A stretch of 48,546 bases of DNA. Source: Dinochytrium kinnereticum (Eukaryota > Chytridiomycota > Chytridiomycetes > Chytridiales > Chytridiaceae). Positions 22,040-32,373 of this stretch are shown here, in pieces (within the stretch, counting starts at the first letter, position 1; each line of letters begins with the position of its first letter). The notes beneath the pieces are model-generated. The model saw only the letters and a program-made list of their open reading frames with translations. It had not been told where the DNA came from and did no database searches. A program made the position numbers and the translations under genes. The DNA lies in contig JADGJT010000163.1 of NCBI GenBank assembly GCA_027604005.1, positions 1-48,546 of the forward strand. The letters run 5' to 3'.

Positions 22040-24524
22040 TTATGATGTCCTCCCCGCGCTACACCATATGCTAACCTCGTCACCAACACTACCTACCCCC
22101 ATAACCCCTGCATCTTCCAAAGCAACACCAACCTCCGCACCCTCCCTTCGAACCCACTCCTCAACCTCCCCCTCAAACTCCCCAAAAGGTTCCGGCAAAA
22201 CCATCCCAACAATTCGATGCAAACAATTAAACAGCGCAATGGACCCGCAAATCTCAACAACCGGAGCAGGACTTCCCCCAAAGAATTCAAACAACGCCTT
22301 GGTAAGTTCACCCGGGTAGATCCTAGACGTCGTAGAAGCAGCTCGAAGAACAAGTAATGACACAAGGTTAAGCTTGCCAGGCAACAGATGAGTCGCAGGG
22401 TCATCCACGGAGACTCGTCTGGCCACATTCAAGAGATCAATGCCACAACCAAATCTCCTGGCCAAAAACCCCGCATGAGCCTTCAGATAAGCGTCACCGG
22501 CCTTCCCACAAAACATGTACCAAAGCAAACATTTCTCCCAATTCTCCCAAACGCTCGCAACATCCCCAACGCACGGGTCAGCGAAATTCAAAGGCCTGCT
22601 AAGAAATTGGTGGATCAAAAAAACGACTGAACGTTTTTGGTCAAGGTCGCGAAGGACTGTCACATAGGTAGGTTGAAAGCCGAGGTGATCAGTAAGGAAT
22701 TGATGGATTGCTCGATGATTAGTAGGGATGGGTGCGGACCAGGTGTTTGACTGTTTCGTTGCTTCAGAAAGGTCTTTAAGAAGGGTCTTGTAATCCAATA
22801 AGCGTTTAAGACCGGTTCTAGGTGCGAGTTTTCTCTGTTTTGATTTCGCAAGTAGAAATTACGATTAAACGGCAGGCCTCTAAGGGATCAGACGTTACCT
22901 GCTCCTCGAGCTGCCGCTCATAAAGTTCCTCATCCCTTTCCCCTGTCTCCGGGTTGTACCCAATTTTCGGAGTATGATGGGCGACCCTCCAATCAGAATA
23001 TGGGGCCAGAAAAGTGCTGGCAAACTCCAAATCAGGTAGGTTAAGCTGGAAGCCAAACATGTCCTAATTAATACCAATAAAGGGAAAACGGATAAAGGTT
23101 AGAAAATCATACATAAAAAAAACAAGTACACATAAAAACAGCAATGAAAAAAAGGAGTATAAATCTCAAGAAACAAAGAACCAAAGCATGCTCAAAGCAA
23201 AACAAGGATCAACTCACAGTTAGTACGTTCGAATACCCTATCATCCCAACCATTAGTGCCAAAGACTGCACCCCCTCCGCCCCTACCCCCCCCAAGGCCT
23301 TCTTCTTCAGCTCCGCTGTAACTCTCGCTGGAATTCTCGTGGCAGCCGTTACAAGCATAAGCGCATCCCTATCCTTTTCAGCAAGTCTCTCATCCAAGGG
23401 CGGTTGTTTAGGCTTCAAAGGGTTGGCATAGAGGTGATTGACTGGTAGGTTTAGCGATCGACAAGAGCTTGTTGAGAGACGGGTTTGATCGGTGGGTTGG
23501 AGGAGGGATTTCGTGGAGGTCGTAGTGGCCGAAATGGGTGGCGAGGGGGGCGCGAGACAAGAGGCGGAGATGGATGGGGTGGTTCGAGGCTTTAAGAATG
23601 ATGCTTGTGATTTCCATGAGCCTCGCAAAACATCTCCTCCGGTCGCTGCTCTAACCGCACAATAATACCTTTTTTTTTATGTAATGTGGGGACGAAAACA
23701 AAAAACATGAGACAACCTTTCCTTTATACAAGCCCCGTCCCTGATGGAAATGCCGAAGAAGCCCCACTGCTACGATTGAAAGAAGGGAAAAAAAAATCAC
23801 GCCCTTACCCTTGATACTGAATGCAGGCGACGAGAAGTGCTGCTCTTCTCAACTCAACAGAAATAACGCTCCTCCCAAAATCAATCTTGGGGACAGAATA
23901 GAGGTTGGGGAGCGCAACCTGATACGCCCTCAGAACTGGAGGCCAGAGAGAGTAATAGGGGAAGGAAGGAGGATCCGATCCCAAGACCCACATATTCAGT
24001 GTGTAAAAAGGCTTAATTGCATGAGTTAGAATACGCATTATCCAATATGAGGGCAGTCATGGTAAGAGTAATAAAACATCAATCTCTGCAATGAAAAGAG
24101 AGACACTCACAGCATACTCCTTTCGAGTTTGCTCCAATATCTCATCCACAAAAGGTTTGAAGAGCTGTTCAAACGTGGGTTGATTGGAAGCCGTATCCTG
24201 TTCACCAAGGCGCGAAGCAAGGGTGGAGGGATGCGGATGATCCGTAACTCCCAGGGATGCCAGCGTCTCAACAGGGTTTTGGAACATGCCAGTGGTGATA
24301 GATCTTGCGTTGGTGGGTGGCGCCGTCATTCCAACCTCGAAAGCCCGTGCCTCGACGGAAAGAGGAGCCGCCACTGCAATATCTCCCTCAAGCCCTGCCC
24401 CAGCCACCCCGTCCTCCACATCCGCGTCGACTCCATTGCCTCCACGGCCGTTGGCAGTGCCGGCACCATCATCAGGCATGACGGCGTCGTCTCGCCTTAT
24501 CTGGGCGACACCACTGTCAGCCAT
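22040..24524 (-). CDS. AhpD/carboxymuconolactone decarboxylase-like fold protein
   Basis: Putative AhpD-like helical protein; function not assigned. Exons complement(22040..22834,22899..23063,23218..23668,23809..24011,24111..24524) give 675 residues with exact phases. The first about 138 residues are low-complexity and acidic. Exon 2 onward has RRAALLVACIQYQG joined to YYCAV, resembling the redox helix of AhpD-like proteins (usually CxxC...H), but with only one Cys and no nearby His, so peroxidase activity is doubtful. Further helices read LALMVGMIGYSNVLT and DMFGFQLNLPDLEF. The C-terminal exon has VVEICGSIALFNCLHRIVGM, a second AhpD-like helix. The intron at 23669-23808 (140 nt) may hide an extra exon. 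The gene is divergent from the CDF transporter with only 156 bp between starts. The exon model is good; the family name is tentative. Confidence 0.7.
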
Positions 24525-24680
24525 TTGTCAAAAAAGCAAAGAAAATCCAAGGAGCAACAAATCCCTCAGAATATCCCCACCACACGTCAAAAAAACCTGG
24601 CTGTTCGTGGGTCTGTTGCGAAAAAAAGTTGGACGCCAGCCGATTCCCCTCGTTCATTCCGACAGCTGCTGCGAAGAAGA
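24525..24680. promoter_or_regulatory. Compact divergent promoter (AhpD-like / CDF transporter)
   Basis: Only 156 bp separate the start codons of the AhpD-like gene (minus) and the CDF transporter (plus). The two promoters must overlap or extend into the neighbouring coding sequence, so co-regulation is plausible. I see no clear TATA element or named motif. Confidence 0.45.
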
Positions 24681-27367
24681 ATGCCACACCGTCACCGCCA
24701 GAGAGCGACTCCATCTGCCGTCGCCCCTCAAGCGACCGAAGAAGGCCAGCATGCTGACGACGCTGCTGCGGGCCTCTCTCATTCCCATCACCACCACCTC
24801 CACCACCACCACCAACACCCGTCCTCATCCCCTTCCCTCCCTTCCAGCCCAGCCAACGGACCAGCCGAGTCAATTGAATCCGATACTGAGCCTCTCCGTA
24901 GCAGCAGCAACCCGAAAACGCTTGCGACTCAAACATTTCTCTCGATTGGCGGGTCGCTCACCTCCCTTCACGCTCACTCACACCCTCATCCACATCATGA
25001 GGCTGCGTCGGAGTCTGCTGTGGTCTCGGTGCCTGTGTCAAGGGAGCCCGTGAGTAGACCCAAGACGGAGGAGGAGAGAGAAGCCGATGCGAATTTGAGA
25101 AAGTTGACCATTGCCACTGTGCTTTGCTTTGCGTTCTTTGCCGTTGAGCTTATAGCTGGGATTTGGTCAGGTATGCTTGGTCATTGCTCGGACTATTTGC
25201 TGGTCCTATTCAACCAGTATTATCCTTTTTTTGTTGGGCGGGGGCGATGAAGATGCTTTTGGCGCATTGATTGTGGCCGGCCTCTCCAGCTCTGTTATCT
25301 CATTGGCATTTTTGTTCTTTGCCGTCTCCAAAACAACCCAAGTGCCAATCCTCTAACCCACGCATCCTCCAATCTCTCATGCAGGCTCCCTCGCGATACT
25401 GTCAGATTCTTTCCACCTGCTCTCCGACATTGCAGGCTTTGGGATCTCCATAGCCGCTCTTTACATGGCTCGCAAGCCTCCTACATCTCGCCACTCATTC
25501 GGATTTGCTCGCGTCGAAATCCTTGGTGCCGTGCTTTCAACATTCTTAATCTGGGTGCTTACCGCTTACCTCGTTTATGAAGCGATCCAGAGGATCCGCG
25601 ACCCACAACCCATTGACGGGCGAGTCATGTGCGCGACAGCGGTGGTCGGGGTGCTCGTCAATTTGGTTCTGGGGGCGACGCTGCATGGTGAGCACGGACA
25701 TCATGGACATTCGCATTCACATGGAGGTCATTCTCATGGACACTCGCATGGAGGTCACCATCATGGTCATTCTCATGACGAGGAGGAGGGGCACGACCAT
25801 GACCACGACCACGATCATAGCCACGGGCACGAGAACAATCATGACGGGCACGTGCATCAACATAGTCATGGCCACGACCATGGACACGGACACGACCACG
25901 CACACGGTGATAGCCACGGTCATGACCACCCTGTACGTGTGAACGAGGTGACGCCCCTTCTCGCACCTAAGACGGCCACGCCAAACAAGCCAAAGAAGAA
26001 ACAGCCCACCAACATTAATGTGCAGTCGGCGGCGATACACGTGATTGGCGACCTGATCTCCTCGATTGGGGTGCTAATCTCGTCCATCATTATTTTGATC
26101 TGGCCAGAGATGACGATTGTGGATCCCATCTGCACTTTTATTTTCTCGGTGTTTGTGATTCTGACGACTGTGACGCTCATGAACAATAGCTTGGGGGTGT
26201 TGATGGAGGGTGAGTCCTTTGCTTTACACACTTCTGTTTTGCTTTTTTTTTTTAATTATTATTATTATTATTACTTTTGTTTATTCGTTCTTTCTTGAGG
26301 GTTTTGTTTGTTTTTTCTTCATTCGCCGCTTATTGGGTGCAAATGGGGATGACTGTGTGCAAACACAGGGCATGTTCCAGCGGATCTTCCTTGAAATATT
26401 TGAGATGCCTCTCCATTTGTACCACCTGTTTTGTGGGGTTTTTTTCTCGCTCCGAGCGATTTTGCACTTTTCATGTCTAACGCCTTGCGCTACGCGAGAT
26501 GTTGTTCCATGCGGATGCTTGTCCGCCTTTCTCTCCATTTCCACATTGCTGCGCGTTTTTGATCTACCCTGCTTCACTCAACTTTCTCCCCTTTTTGACC
26601 TACCCTCAACGCCATCTGTTTATGAATATTGCCCGTGGTCTCTTGCGTCACTTTTTGTTGTTTTTGCCGGTTGCCCTTTGCTTTACTTTTTGTTGTTTCT
26701 TTATGAATTTTACCCGTGGTCTTTTACTTCGTCTTTCATCATTCGTTTCTTTCGTTTATTCTGCTTTTATCCCACCCATTTTGACGCGTTCTCAAATCAC
26801 CTGAATAACCTCATCATCCATCTAGCAACTCCTTCGGATATGGATCCCACTGCTATTGAGCGCTCACTCCTCACCGAGATCCCTAACGTTATCGACGTTC
26901 ACGACCTCCATATCTGGACTCTCACCCAAGGCAAAGCTATCCTGACCGCCCACATCGTCTTTGTCCTCCCCACCGCAGCATCCTGTGCCGCCTCCTCCAA
27001 AGGCGGCAGCCTTCCCCCCTCACCAACGTGTCGAGACGCCAGCACGTCTCCAACACGTGATGGCCGCCTCGCACCTGATGATGAGATAACCTCCCAAACA
27101 TTAACGCATTCGGCTCAGCATCATTTAAGATGCGGGGATCTGCATCGAATGGTGCTGAAACGCGCTCAGGAGATTGTGAAGAGGTATGGGGTGCATCATG
27201 CGACTTTCCAGGTTGAGCCTGCGAGACAGGCTGTTGGTAGTGAAGAAGAGAGTTCTGGTGATGAGGAGGTTGAGATCAGAGGGAGGGCTACGGAAAGAGG
27301 TGTTAAGGGTTCCAGGGGAGAGAGTGGAGGCTGTGGGGTTCCAGAGATGTGCAGGGGAAGGTGCTGA
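24681..27367 (+). CDS. Zrc1/Cot1-type zinc transporter (CDF family)
   Basis: Cation diffusion facilitator that moves Zn2+ (possibly Co2+) out of the cytosol, usually into the vacuole, by proton exchange. Exons 24681..25170, 25385..26209 and 26826..27367 give 618 residues. A His/Ser-rich cytosolic N-terminus leads to the first helix (TIATVLCFAFFAVELIAGIWS). Membrane metal-site residues are H174/D178 in DSFHLLSD and H382/D386 in HVIGDL. Between helices 4 and 5 there is a very long His/Gly/Asp loop (about 264-346) of HGHSH/HDHDH units, much longer than in yeast Zrc1. The C-terminal domain starts LMEATPSDMDP, continues VHDLHIWTLTQGK and ends in an acidic tail. The His at the first and third metal positions points to zinc. 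The second intron is 616 nt, about ten times the local norm. Confidence 0.93.
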
Positions 27368-28129
27368 TATTGATGAAGGCGACTACGCCTCGTTTGGCTT
27401 TTTTCCTTCCTGTTTTCACCATCTTGGACCCATTTTCGTCTCTTTTTGATTTCTTGAGTCAGCCTGTTTGTTTAGTTTCATTGGAATTTTGTTGAATTGG
27501 GTTTTGGAATCCAGCCTTTTCTTATTTCTCTATTTACTACCTTGACTTATTCCTGCCCTTTCCCTCCTATCAGGATATTGCAGTTTCAATCTATTTGCAG
27601 TCCCCTCTTCCCCTTTTTTTTATTTCCTTTCTCTCTTTTGTTCACGTGTCTGTTTCGAGACTTGGTTATTGTTCCCTTTTCGTTTTTTTTTTTTTTTTTT
27701 TGAATAATCCGGCAGTCACCTTAAGTTTGCGTCCTCTGAAAGTGGCTGCCCTTATCTTAGTTAATTATTAAACCTGAGCTCGTAAATGGTAACGAACTTT
27801 GGCATCCGTTCACCGTGTGTTGACCTCAGTATGGCTCAGAAATGAAACGCAACACGAGGCGAAACTTGGGGGCACTGCACTCAAATATGAAATTAATAAT
27901 ACCGAGTCTTTTCACTCCAAGCCTCACTCAGCATTGCTGGCTGTCCCTTGGGCTCACGTTGAAGGGAGGCCCCCATCATTTGAACTGGATGTACTCTCTC
28001 TCACACGCCATTCGTTTGCAATAAATAGTGCTGTGTAACAACAGTAGAAAATTGAACCAATCAGCTTTGTCCGAGATAGCTCAATTTTACTTAGAATATA
28101 TTTTACCAGACATTTCACTTTATATAAGC
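27368..28129. other. Intergenic region before the tRNA pair
   Basis: 762 bp, T-rich in its first half with a T-run at about 27685-27701. It contains the CDF gene 3' UTR and the upstream flank of the tRNAs. A TATATAAG element (28121-28128) lies directly before tRNA-Thr. Short open frames at about 27800-28040 have no domain. Confidence 0.5.
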
Positions 28130-28203
28130 GCCTTCCTAGCTCAGTTGGTTAGAGCGTCTGCCTAGTAAGCAGGAGGTCACCAGTTCGACTCTGGTGGAAG
28201 GCA
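28130..28203 (+). tRNA. tRNA-Thr (anticodon AGU)
   Basis: A 74-nt cloverleaf without intron. The acceptor stem GCCTTCC pairs with GGAAGGC. The D arm is AGCTCAGTTGGTTAGAGC. The anticodon loop CTAGTAA sits between TCTGC and GCAGG, giving AGT (AGU). The T arm contains GTTCGACTC. A-box (TAGCTCAGTTGG) and B-box (AGTTCGACTCT) promoters are internal. A discriminator A follows at 28203. Confidence 0.96.
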
Positions 28204-28211
28204 GTTCCTAC

Positions 28212-28284
28212 GGGCCTGTGGCAAAATGGTTACCGCGCTTGACTACGAATCAAGAGATTGCAGGTTCGACCCCTGCCAGGCTCG
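28212..28284 (+). tRNA. tRNA-Arg (anticodon ACG)
   Basis: A 73-nt cloverleaf only 8 bp after tRNA-Thr on the same strand. The acceptor stem GGGCCTG pairs with CAGGCTC with one G-T wobble. The anticodon loop CTACGAA lies between CTTGA and TCAAG, giving ACG. The T arm has GGTTCGACCCC. Pol III stop signals follow (TTTT at 28286, T-rich runs to 28323). tRNA-Thr lacks a T-run before this gene, so the two may be transcribed together as a dimeric precursor. Confidence 0.95.
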
Positions 28285-28491
28285 CTTTTCTTTTTCCATA
28301 TTGTAACATTTTTTTCTTTTTTTAAGTCTTGATTGCATGCACATTTTTACAAGTGACAGTGTTTTTCGCCGAGTGCCGTCTGGACTTCGTAAAAGGTCGC
28401 CTTCATCACTAAATCCATTCCGCCTCCAACGACTCTCTTCTCCAACTTTTTGCCACAAAAAGCTGACCTCGTGAGATAGGTGATGATGAAC

Positions 28492-28590
28492 GGTTGGCAT
28501 TAAAGCAGGGGATTCCTGTGCTTAAATATCATTCCTCTGCTTAACTATCACGGTGGCATTAAAGCAAGGGATTCCTGTGCTTGACTATCG
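28492..28590 (-). repeat. Hairpin repeat cluster, left copy (inverted)
   Basis: On the minus strand the order is long unit, short unit, long unit. The long unit reads about GATAGTTAAGCACAGGAAT-CCCCTGCTTTAATGCCAAC (41 nt), and the short unit stops after AAGCAGAGGAAT. Within the long unit AAGCACAGG and CCCCTGCTT are near-complementary around AAT, so each can form a hairpin. The same elements recur in the opposite orientation at 30769-30929, bracketing one gene. Confidence 0.85.
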
Positions 28591-28701
28591 CTCCCATTCA
28601 ACGCTCAGCCAGTTTCACGTCCAAGCCTGCACCAGATTCGGCGGCTTGTGCCTTTGGTGCTTGTGTTTGTCCCACTGCGAAGCTCCCAAACTCTCTCCAA
28701 C

Positions 28702-30194
28702 ATGCCTTCATCGACAGCTCCAACAGCGTCCTCCCGTCAACGCATCGATGTCTACCCAGAGCTCTCTACGCTCTCCGTCAAGTTTCTGGGAATGGCCTTT
28801 ACCTTCACCCTGTCGGACCCCATTCCCATCCCTGGAACGGAGCCGCAAGAGTACCGCACAGCCGTGTGGTTGACTTCACCTGCGGGGGTGAAAAGCTTGG
28901 CAAATGTGTCGTTGCCGCTGACGTTTGGATCATTGATGCCTTATGATCCCGACTTTTATGAAAAAAAGGTGAAGGAGTATCGGAGGGGAGTGTTTAGAAA
29001 GGTTGCCTGGAGCTTGGGTGGGTTGCATTAATTTCATCTTGTTGGTGAGGAGGGTATGGTTGCTAACAACATGGCTCACCTTTCTTCTTCCGTCTTTTTG
29101 AACATTCCCATATAAATAGCTATGCTCACCCTGCTCATCGTCCCAATCGCTGGCATCATCTGGTTCACGAAAAACTCGCCTTTTAAATATGAATACCCAC
29201 GCTTTATCACCACTGATATCCCCGTACCTATACGTTTACCAGTCTGGAACAAACATTTGTCGGTTAGCCGGGCCTATGGAAACAGTAAATCGCACGCTGG
29301 AATGGCGTTTTTCGACCACTATCCCACCGAGTACAAGGACAGTGCCTTCACGCAGAGTCTCGAGGTGGCTTCTTCTTATAGCAGCTCGGCTAGCACTGAG
29401 ATGTCCGATTTGTCCAGCAATGTGAGAATGTTTTTGTTGCTGATAACTCATTACTAAATCGTTACTTTTCTTTTAACAGTACATTGATATGTCTTTTGAT
29501 ATGAAACCTGTTAAAGGTTTCAGTCTAATACTGTTTACGAATCCCAAAGATCCACAAGTCAACATAACAGATTACCTCATGACTACAAACTCGACAACCT
29601 ACCGCCACCACGTCAAGTCAGCATCGACCTATTTTCATTTTAAAGCATTTCACCAGCGTTCGATAGGATACACAGAGCTAAACTGGATCATAACCTTGAA
29701 GTGGGTACCTTTTTTTGAATTCCGTCATAATTGCAGCATAGATTCAATTGAAAGAGCTGCCTAACATCCCTTCTTTCTTAAGTTCTACTAAGCACATGGT
29801 CGATACCTCTACGGCAACATACGTTTGCCCCCCCAAAACCTCTCCATGCTCCTTCGACCTCCATGGTATTCATAGGTCCTATATTGTTGTAAACAGCACC
29901 GACTATAACCTCTTCAATGTCGTTTATTCCGTTCGTTGGGCGACCGTTATCTGCTTCTTCGGCACCATCACCTTTTTCCTTCTTGCTGCTCTTCACGGAT
30001 TGATCTCCATCTGGTGTTACGATATTTCCCCTCTCGATCGCTACAAGGGGTTCCGAGGATGGGTGTCGGGACGACGGACGGTAAATGATGACGAACGCGC
30101 GCCAATGTTGGGGGAGGATGAGGCTGAGGGAGAGGATTTTGAGGACCGCGTCACGGGTGGATCGAGTGGGCCTATACGGGAAGGTGATATTTGA
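28702..30194 (+). CDS. Two-pass membrane protein of unknown function
   Basis: Family not recognised. Exons 28702..29017, 29120..29421, 29480..29700 and 29783..30194 give 416 residues with exact phases. A cytosolic N-terminus (about 105 residues) leads to a first membrane helix (MLTLLIVPIAGIIWF). A large, probably extracytosolic domain follows, with N-glycosylation sequons (for example NIT, NST) and paired Cys (VCPPKTSPCSF). The second helix is ATVICFFGTITFFLLAALHGL, followed by an acidic C-terminal tail (RAPMLGEDEAEGEDFED). This in-out-in topology suits a surface or organelle membrane protein. The whole gene sits between two inverted hairpin-repeat clusters. Start is the first ATG in frame (MPSSTAPT). 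Confidence 0.8.
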
Positions 30195-30768
30195 AGCTGA
30201 TTAATTGGCTTGACCTTCTTTTGTGGGGGAGGGCTTCTTATGGATCATATTGGAGTCTCTCGCTGATTGGAGTTTTCACTTTTCACTAAAATCTCCTCAC
30301 TCTTTGTTTGCCTTAATCTTTTTTTGAGTTGTACTTCTACTACCGCTGTGATCTCTTTTTTTTTCTCTTTCTTTTCTTTAACGAGCAGTGTGATTTCTTT
30401 GTTCTTTCATAATAAGCAGTACTTTTCTTTTCTACTTTGACAAGTTGTTACTTTTTTTTCTCACCCTCTTATTTCTTTCTTTTGGCTCTGTTGTTCTCAC
30501 GATGCTTGATTTCTGTACCGGCCCTTTCTAAGTCTTTTCATTGTAGCCAACCTCCCCCTACCCCAACCCCTTTTTTTTTGTAATCGGGTGTTTGTTTTCA
30601 TTGTTTTCATCTCCTGAGACTTTTATGATTATCACAACAAAAAAAAAAATACGCGGTACTTGACTTTGTTGGTAGTTTTTTTTGTTCGTGCTGGTACTTT
30701 GAGATGAACGAGGAGGAAATACGGAGACCATCAACAGGAAGAGAGTCGAAGAAAGAGTCAACAAAAGA
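30195..30768. other. T-rich 3' flank of the membrane-protein gene
   Basis: 574 bp of strongly T-rich sequence with many CTTT/TTTC runs (30340-30480), containing the 3' UTR. No gene-like signal. Confidence 0.5.
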
Positions 30769-30929
30769 GTGATAGTTGAGCACAGGAATCTCCTCTGCTA
30801 ATGCCAACCGTGATAGTTGAGCAGAGGAATGATAGTTAAGCACAGGAATCCCCTGCTTTAACGCCAACCGTGATAGTTAAGCACAGGAATCTCCTCTTTT
30901 AATGCCAACCGTGATAGTTGAGCAGAGGG
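30769..30929 (+). repeat. Hairpin repeat cluster, right copy
   Basis: Five tandem elements start GTGATAGTT(A/G)AGCA(C/G)AGG. Long units (about 30769, 30830 and 30870) continue through a near-complementary second arm (TCCTCTGCT or CCCCTGCTT) to AATGCCAACC. Short units (about 30810 and 30911) stop after the first arm. Inverted copies lie at 28492-28590. In the long units AGCACAGGA-ATC-TCCTCTGCT is an obvious imperfect palindrome. Confidence 0.88.
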
Positions 30930-31227
30930 TTGATGGAAGACCAGCCAACTGTGTTATTCTCAGCGCAGTGATGCATTGCAGGTAGGAGATGAACGTGCCG
31001 CGCAGCCTCCAGACGCGTAGATGGATGGGCTGATTGATAGAGTGACACCCGTGTCGGTGTATGAAAACCTCACGCCATGTCGGTCCAGAGTCATTTTTGC
31101 ACATCGCAACAACAATCCAACGACGAGCGATCCGCCGAGTTCTTCGCCTTCAGATCGCTGACTTCAGAAGGCAGTCATCCGTGCATCCGCATCCTCTCTC
31201 ACTTCCACTCCCAGACAGCAAGCAGTG
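30930..31227. promoter_or_regulatory. Upstream region of the ERG3-like gene
   Basis: 298 bp from the repeat cluster to the ERG3-like start codon. It must contain the promoter and 5' leader. I see no clear TATA element or sterol-response motif I could defend. Confidence 0.35.
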
Positions 31228-32373
31228 ATGGCCGACCTGCTGCTCAACATCACCGACTCGCTGGTCCTGGACTCGCTCTACAGCGCACTGCCAGACACCA
31301 TCCAGCCCTACGTGGGTTCCCGTGATGCCACCCCGCGCCAGATCTTTTCCCTCTGGCTTGTCCTGTTGTTGGGAGGCACCACCCTTTACTTCCTCGGAGC
31401 GGGCATCAACTATCACTTCTTCTTTGACAAGGAGACTCTGAAGCACCCAAAGTTTCTTCCGAACCAGATTCAAAGGGAAATCTACCTCTCATTGTCGTCA
31501 CTGCCTGGAACGGCACTGGTGACGGTGCCTTGGTTCTTCTTCGAGTTGAAAGGGTACTCGAAGCTCTATGATGATCTTGAACACTGGTGGCATGTCCCAT
31601 TGCAGATGCTTTGGTTCTTGGCCTTCACAGATTGCTTTGTTTATTGGATTCATCGTGGGTTCCATCACCCGGCGATTTACTGGTGGCTCCATAAGCCGCA
31701 TCACACCTGGAAGGTGACCACGCCTTTTGCCGCATTGGCTTTCCACTTCTTGGTATGGAGGTTTTTTGTTTTTTCGTCCGTTGAATTGCTTTTGTTTTCT
31801 GGGTTTCTGATGTGCTTTTTCTCAATATCTATTGCAGGATGGATACGGACAGTCAATTCCTTACCATGTTTTCGTTTACATCTTCCCGATGTGGAAGCCT
31901 CTCTACCTCTTCATGTTTGTCTTTGTCCAGCTCTGGACTATCAGCATCCACGATGGGTGAGTAGCGACTAGGCCTTTGTCTTTCGCTACGCTCGTTTTTA
32001 CTCTCTAACGTTTTATGACCACCAGAGTGTATATCTCAGATGATGAGGTCTTGCTCTCTGCCGCTCACCACAACATTCATCACCTAGAGTTCAACTACAA
32101 CTATGGGCAATACACGACTCTCTGGTTGGTATTTTAGTTCATTCTACAATCCTGATTTTAGAAGTTATTCCTTTTTGGCAGTGCGCGCACCTTACATTTT
32201 TGAATCACACTCCACGCTCTTACTACAGGGATCGCATTGGTGGCAGTTACAAGCGACCCGACAAGGAGTACTCGAACGAGATGTTCTTTGACAAATGGAG
32301 ACGGAGGAAGAACGTCACCGAGAAGTCGTCTGTTAAGGGCGAGAAAAAGTCCATGGGTGTGAAAGAAGAGTGA
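31228..32373 (+). CDS. ERG3: C-5 sterol desaturase (ERG3-like)
   Basis: Introduces the C5-C6 double bond in ergosterol synthesis, acting in the ER membrane with a di-iron centre and cytochrome b5. Exons 31228..31752, 31838..31956, 32026..32124 and 32229..32373 give 295 residues. The three histidine clusters of the fatty acid hydroxylase family are HRGFHH (142-147), HKPHH (155-159) and HHNIHH (229-234). The C-terminal block [22 protein letters not shown] is characteristic of Erg3 rather than Erg25. Membrane helices occur at about 41-60, 90-105 and 185-210. The tail is Lys-rich. Start is the ATG of MADLLLN. The gene is slightly shorter than yeast Erg3, mainly at the N-terminus. Confidence 0.93.

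Noticed and set aside
24286..25053. A 255-residue plus-strand frame overlapping the start of the AhpD-like gene and the CDF gene.
   Set aside because: It is Thr/Ser/Pro-rich low complexity, lacks a domain and overlaps two well-supported genes in other frames.
25658..26040. Overlapping open frames on both strands rich in Arg/His/Val/Met.
   Set aside because: They are shadows of the repetitive His-loop codons of the zinc transporter.
26210..26825. A long Phe/Leu-rich open frame that looks like extra membrane helices of the CDF transporter.
   Set aside because: It is out of frame with exon 2. Splicing it out joins LMEA to TPSDMDP, the expected family sequence, exactly in phase.
30769..30929. 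A possible CRISPR-like array.
   Set aside because: The units abut each other with no unique spacers, the units are palindromic and of two lengths, and the genome is eukaryotic.
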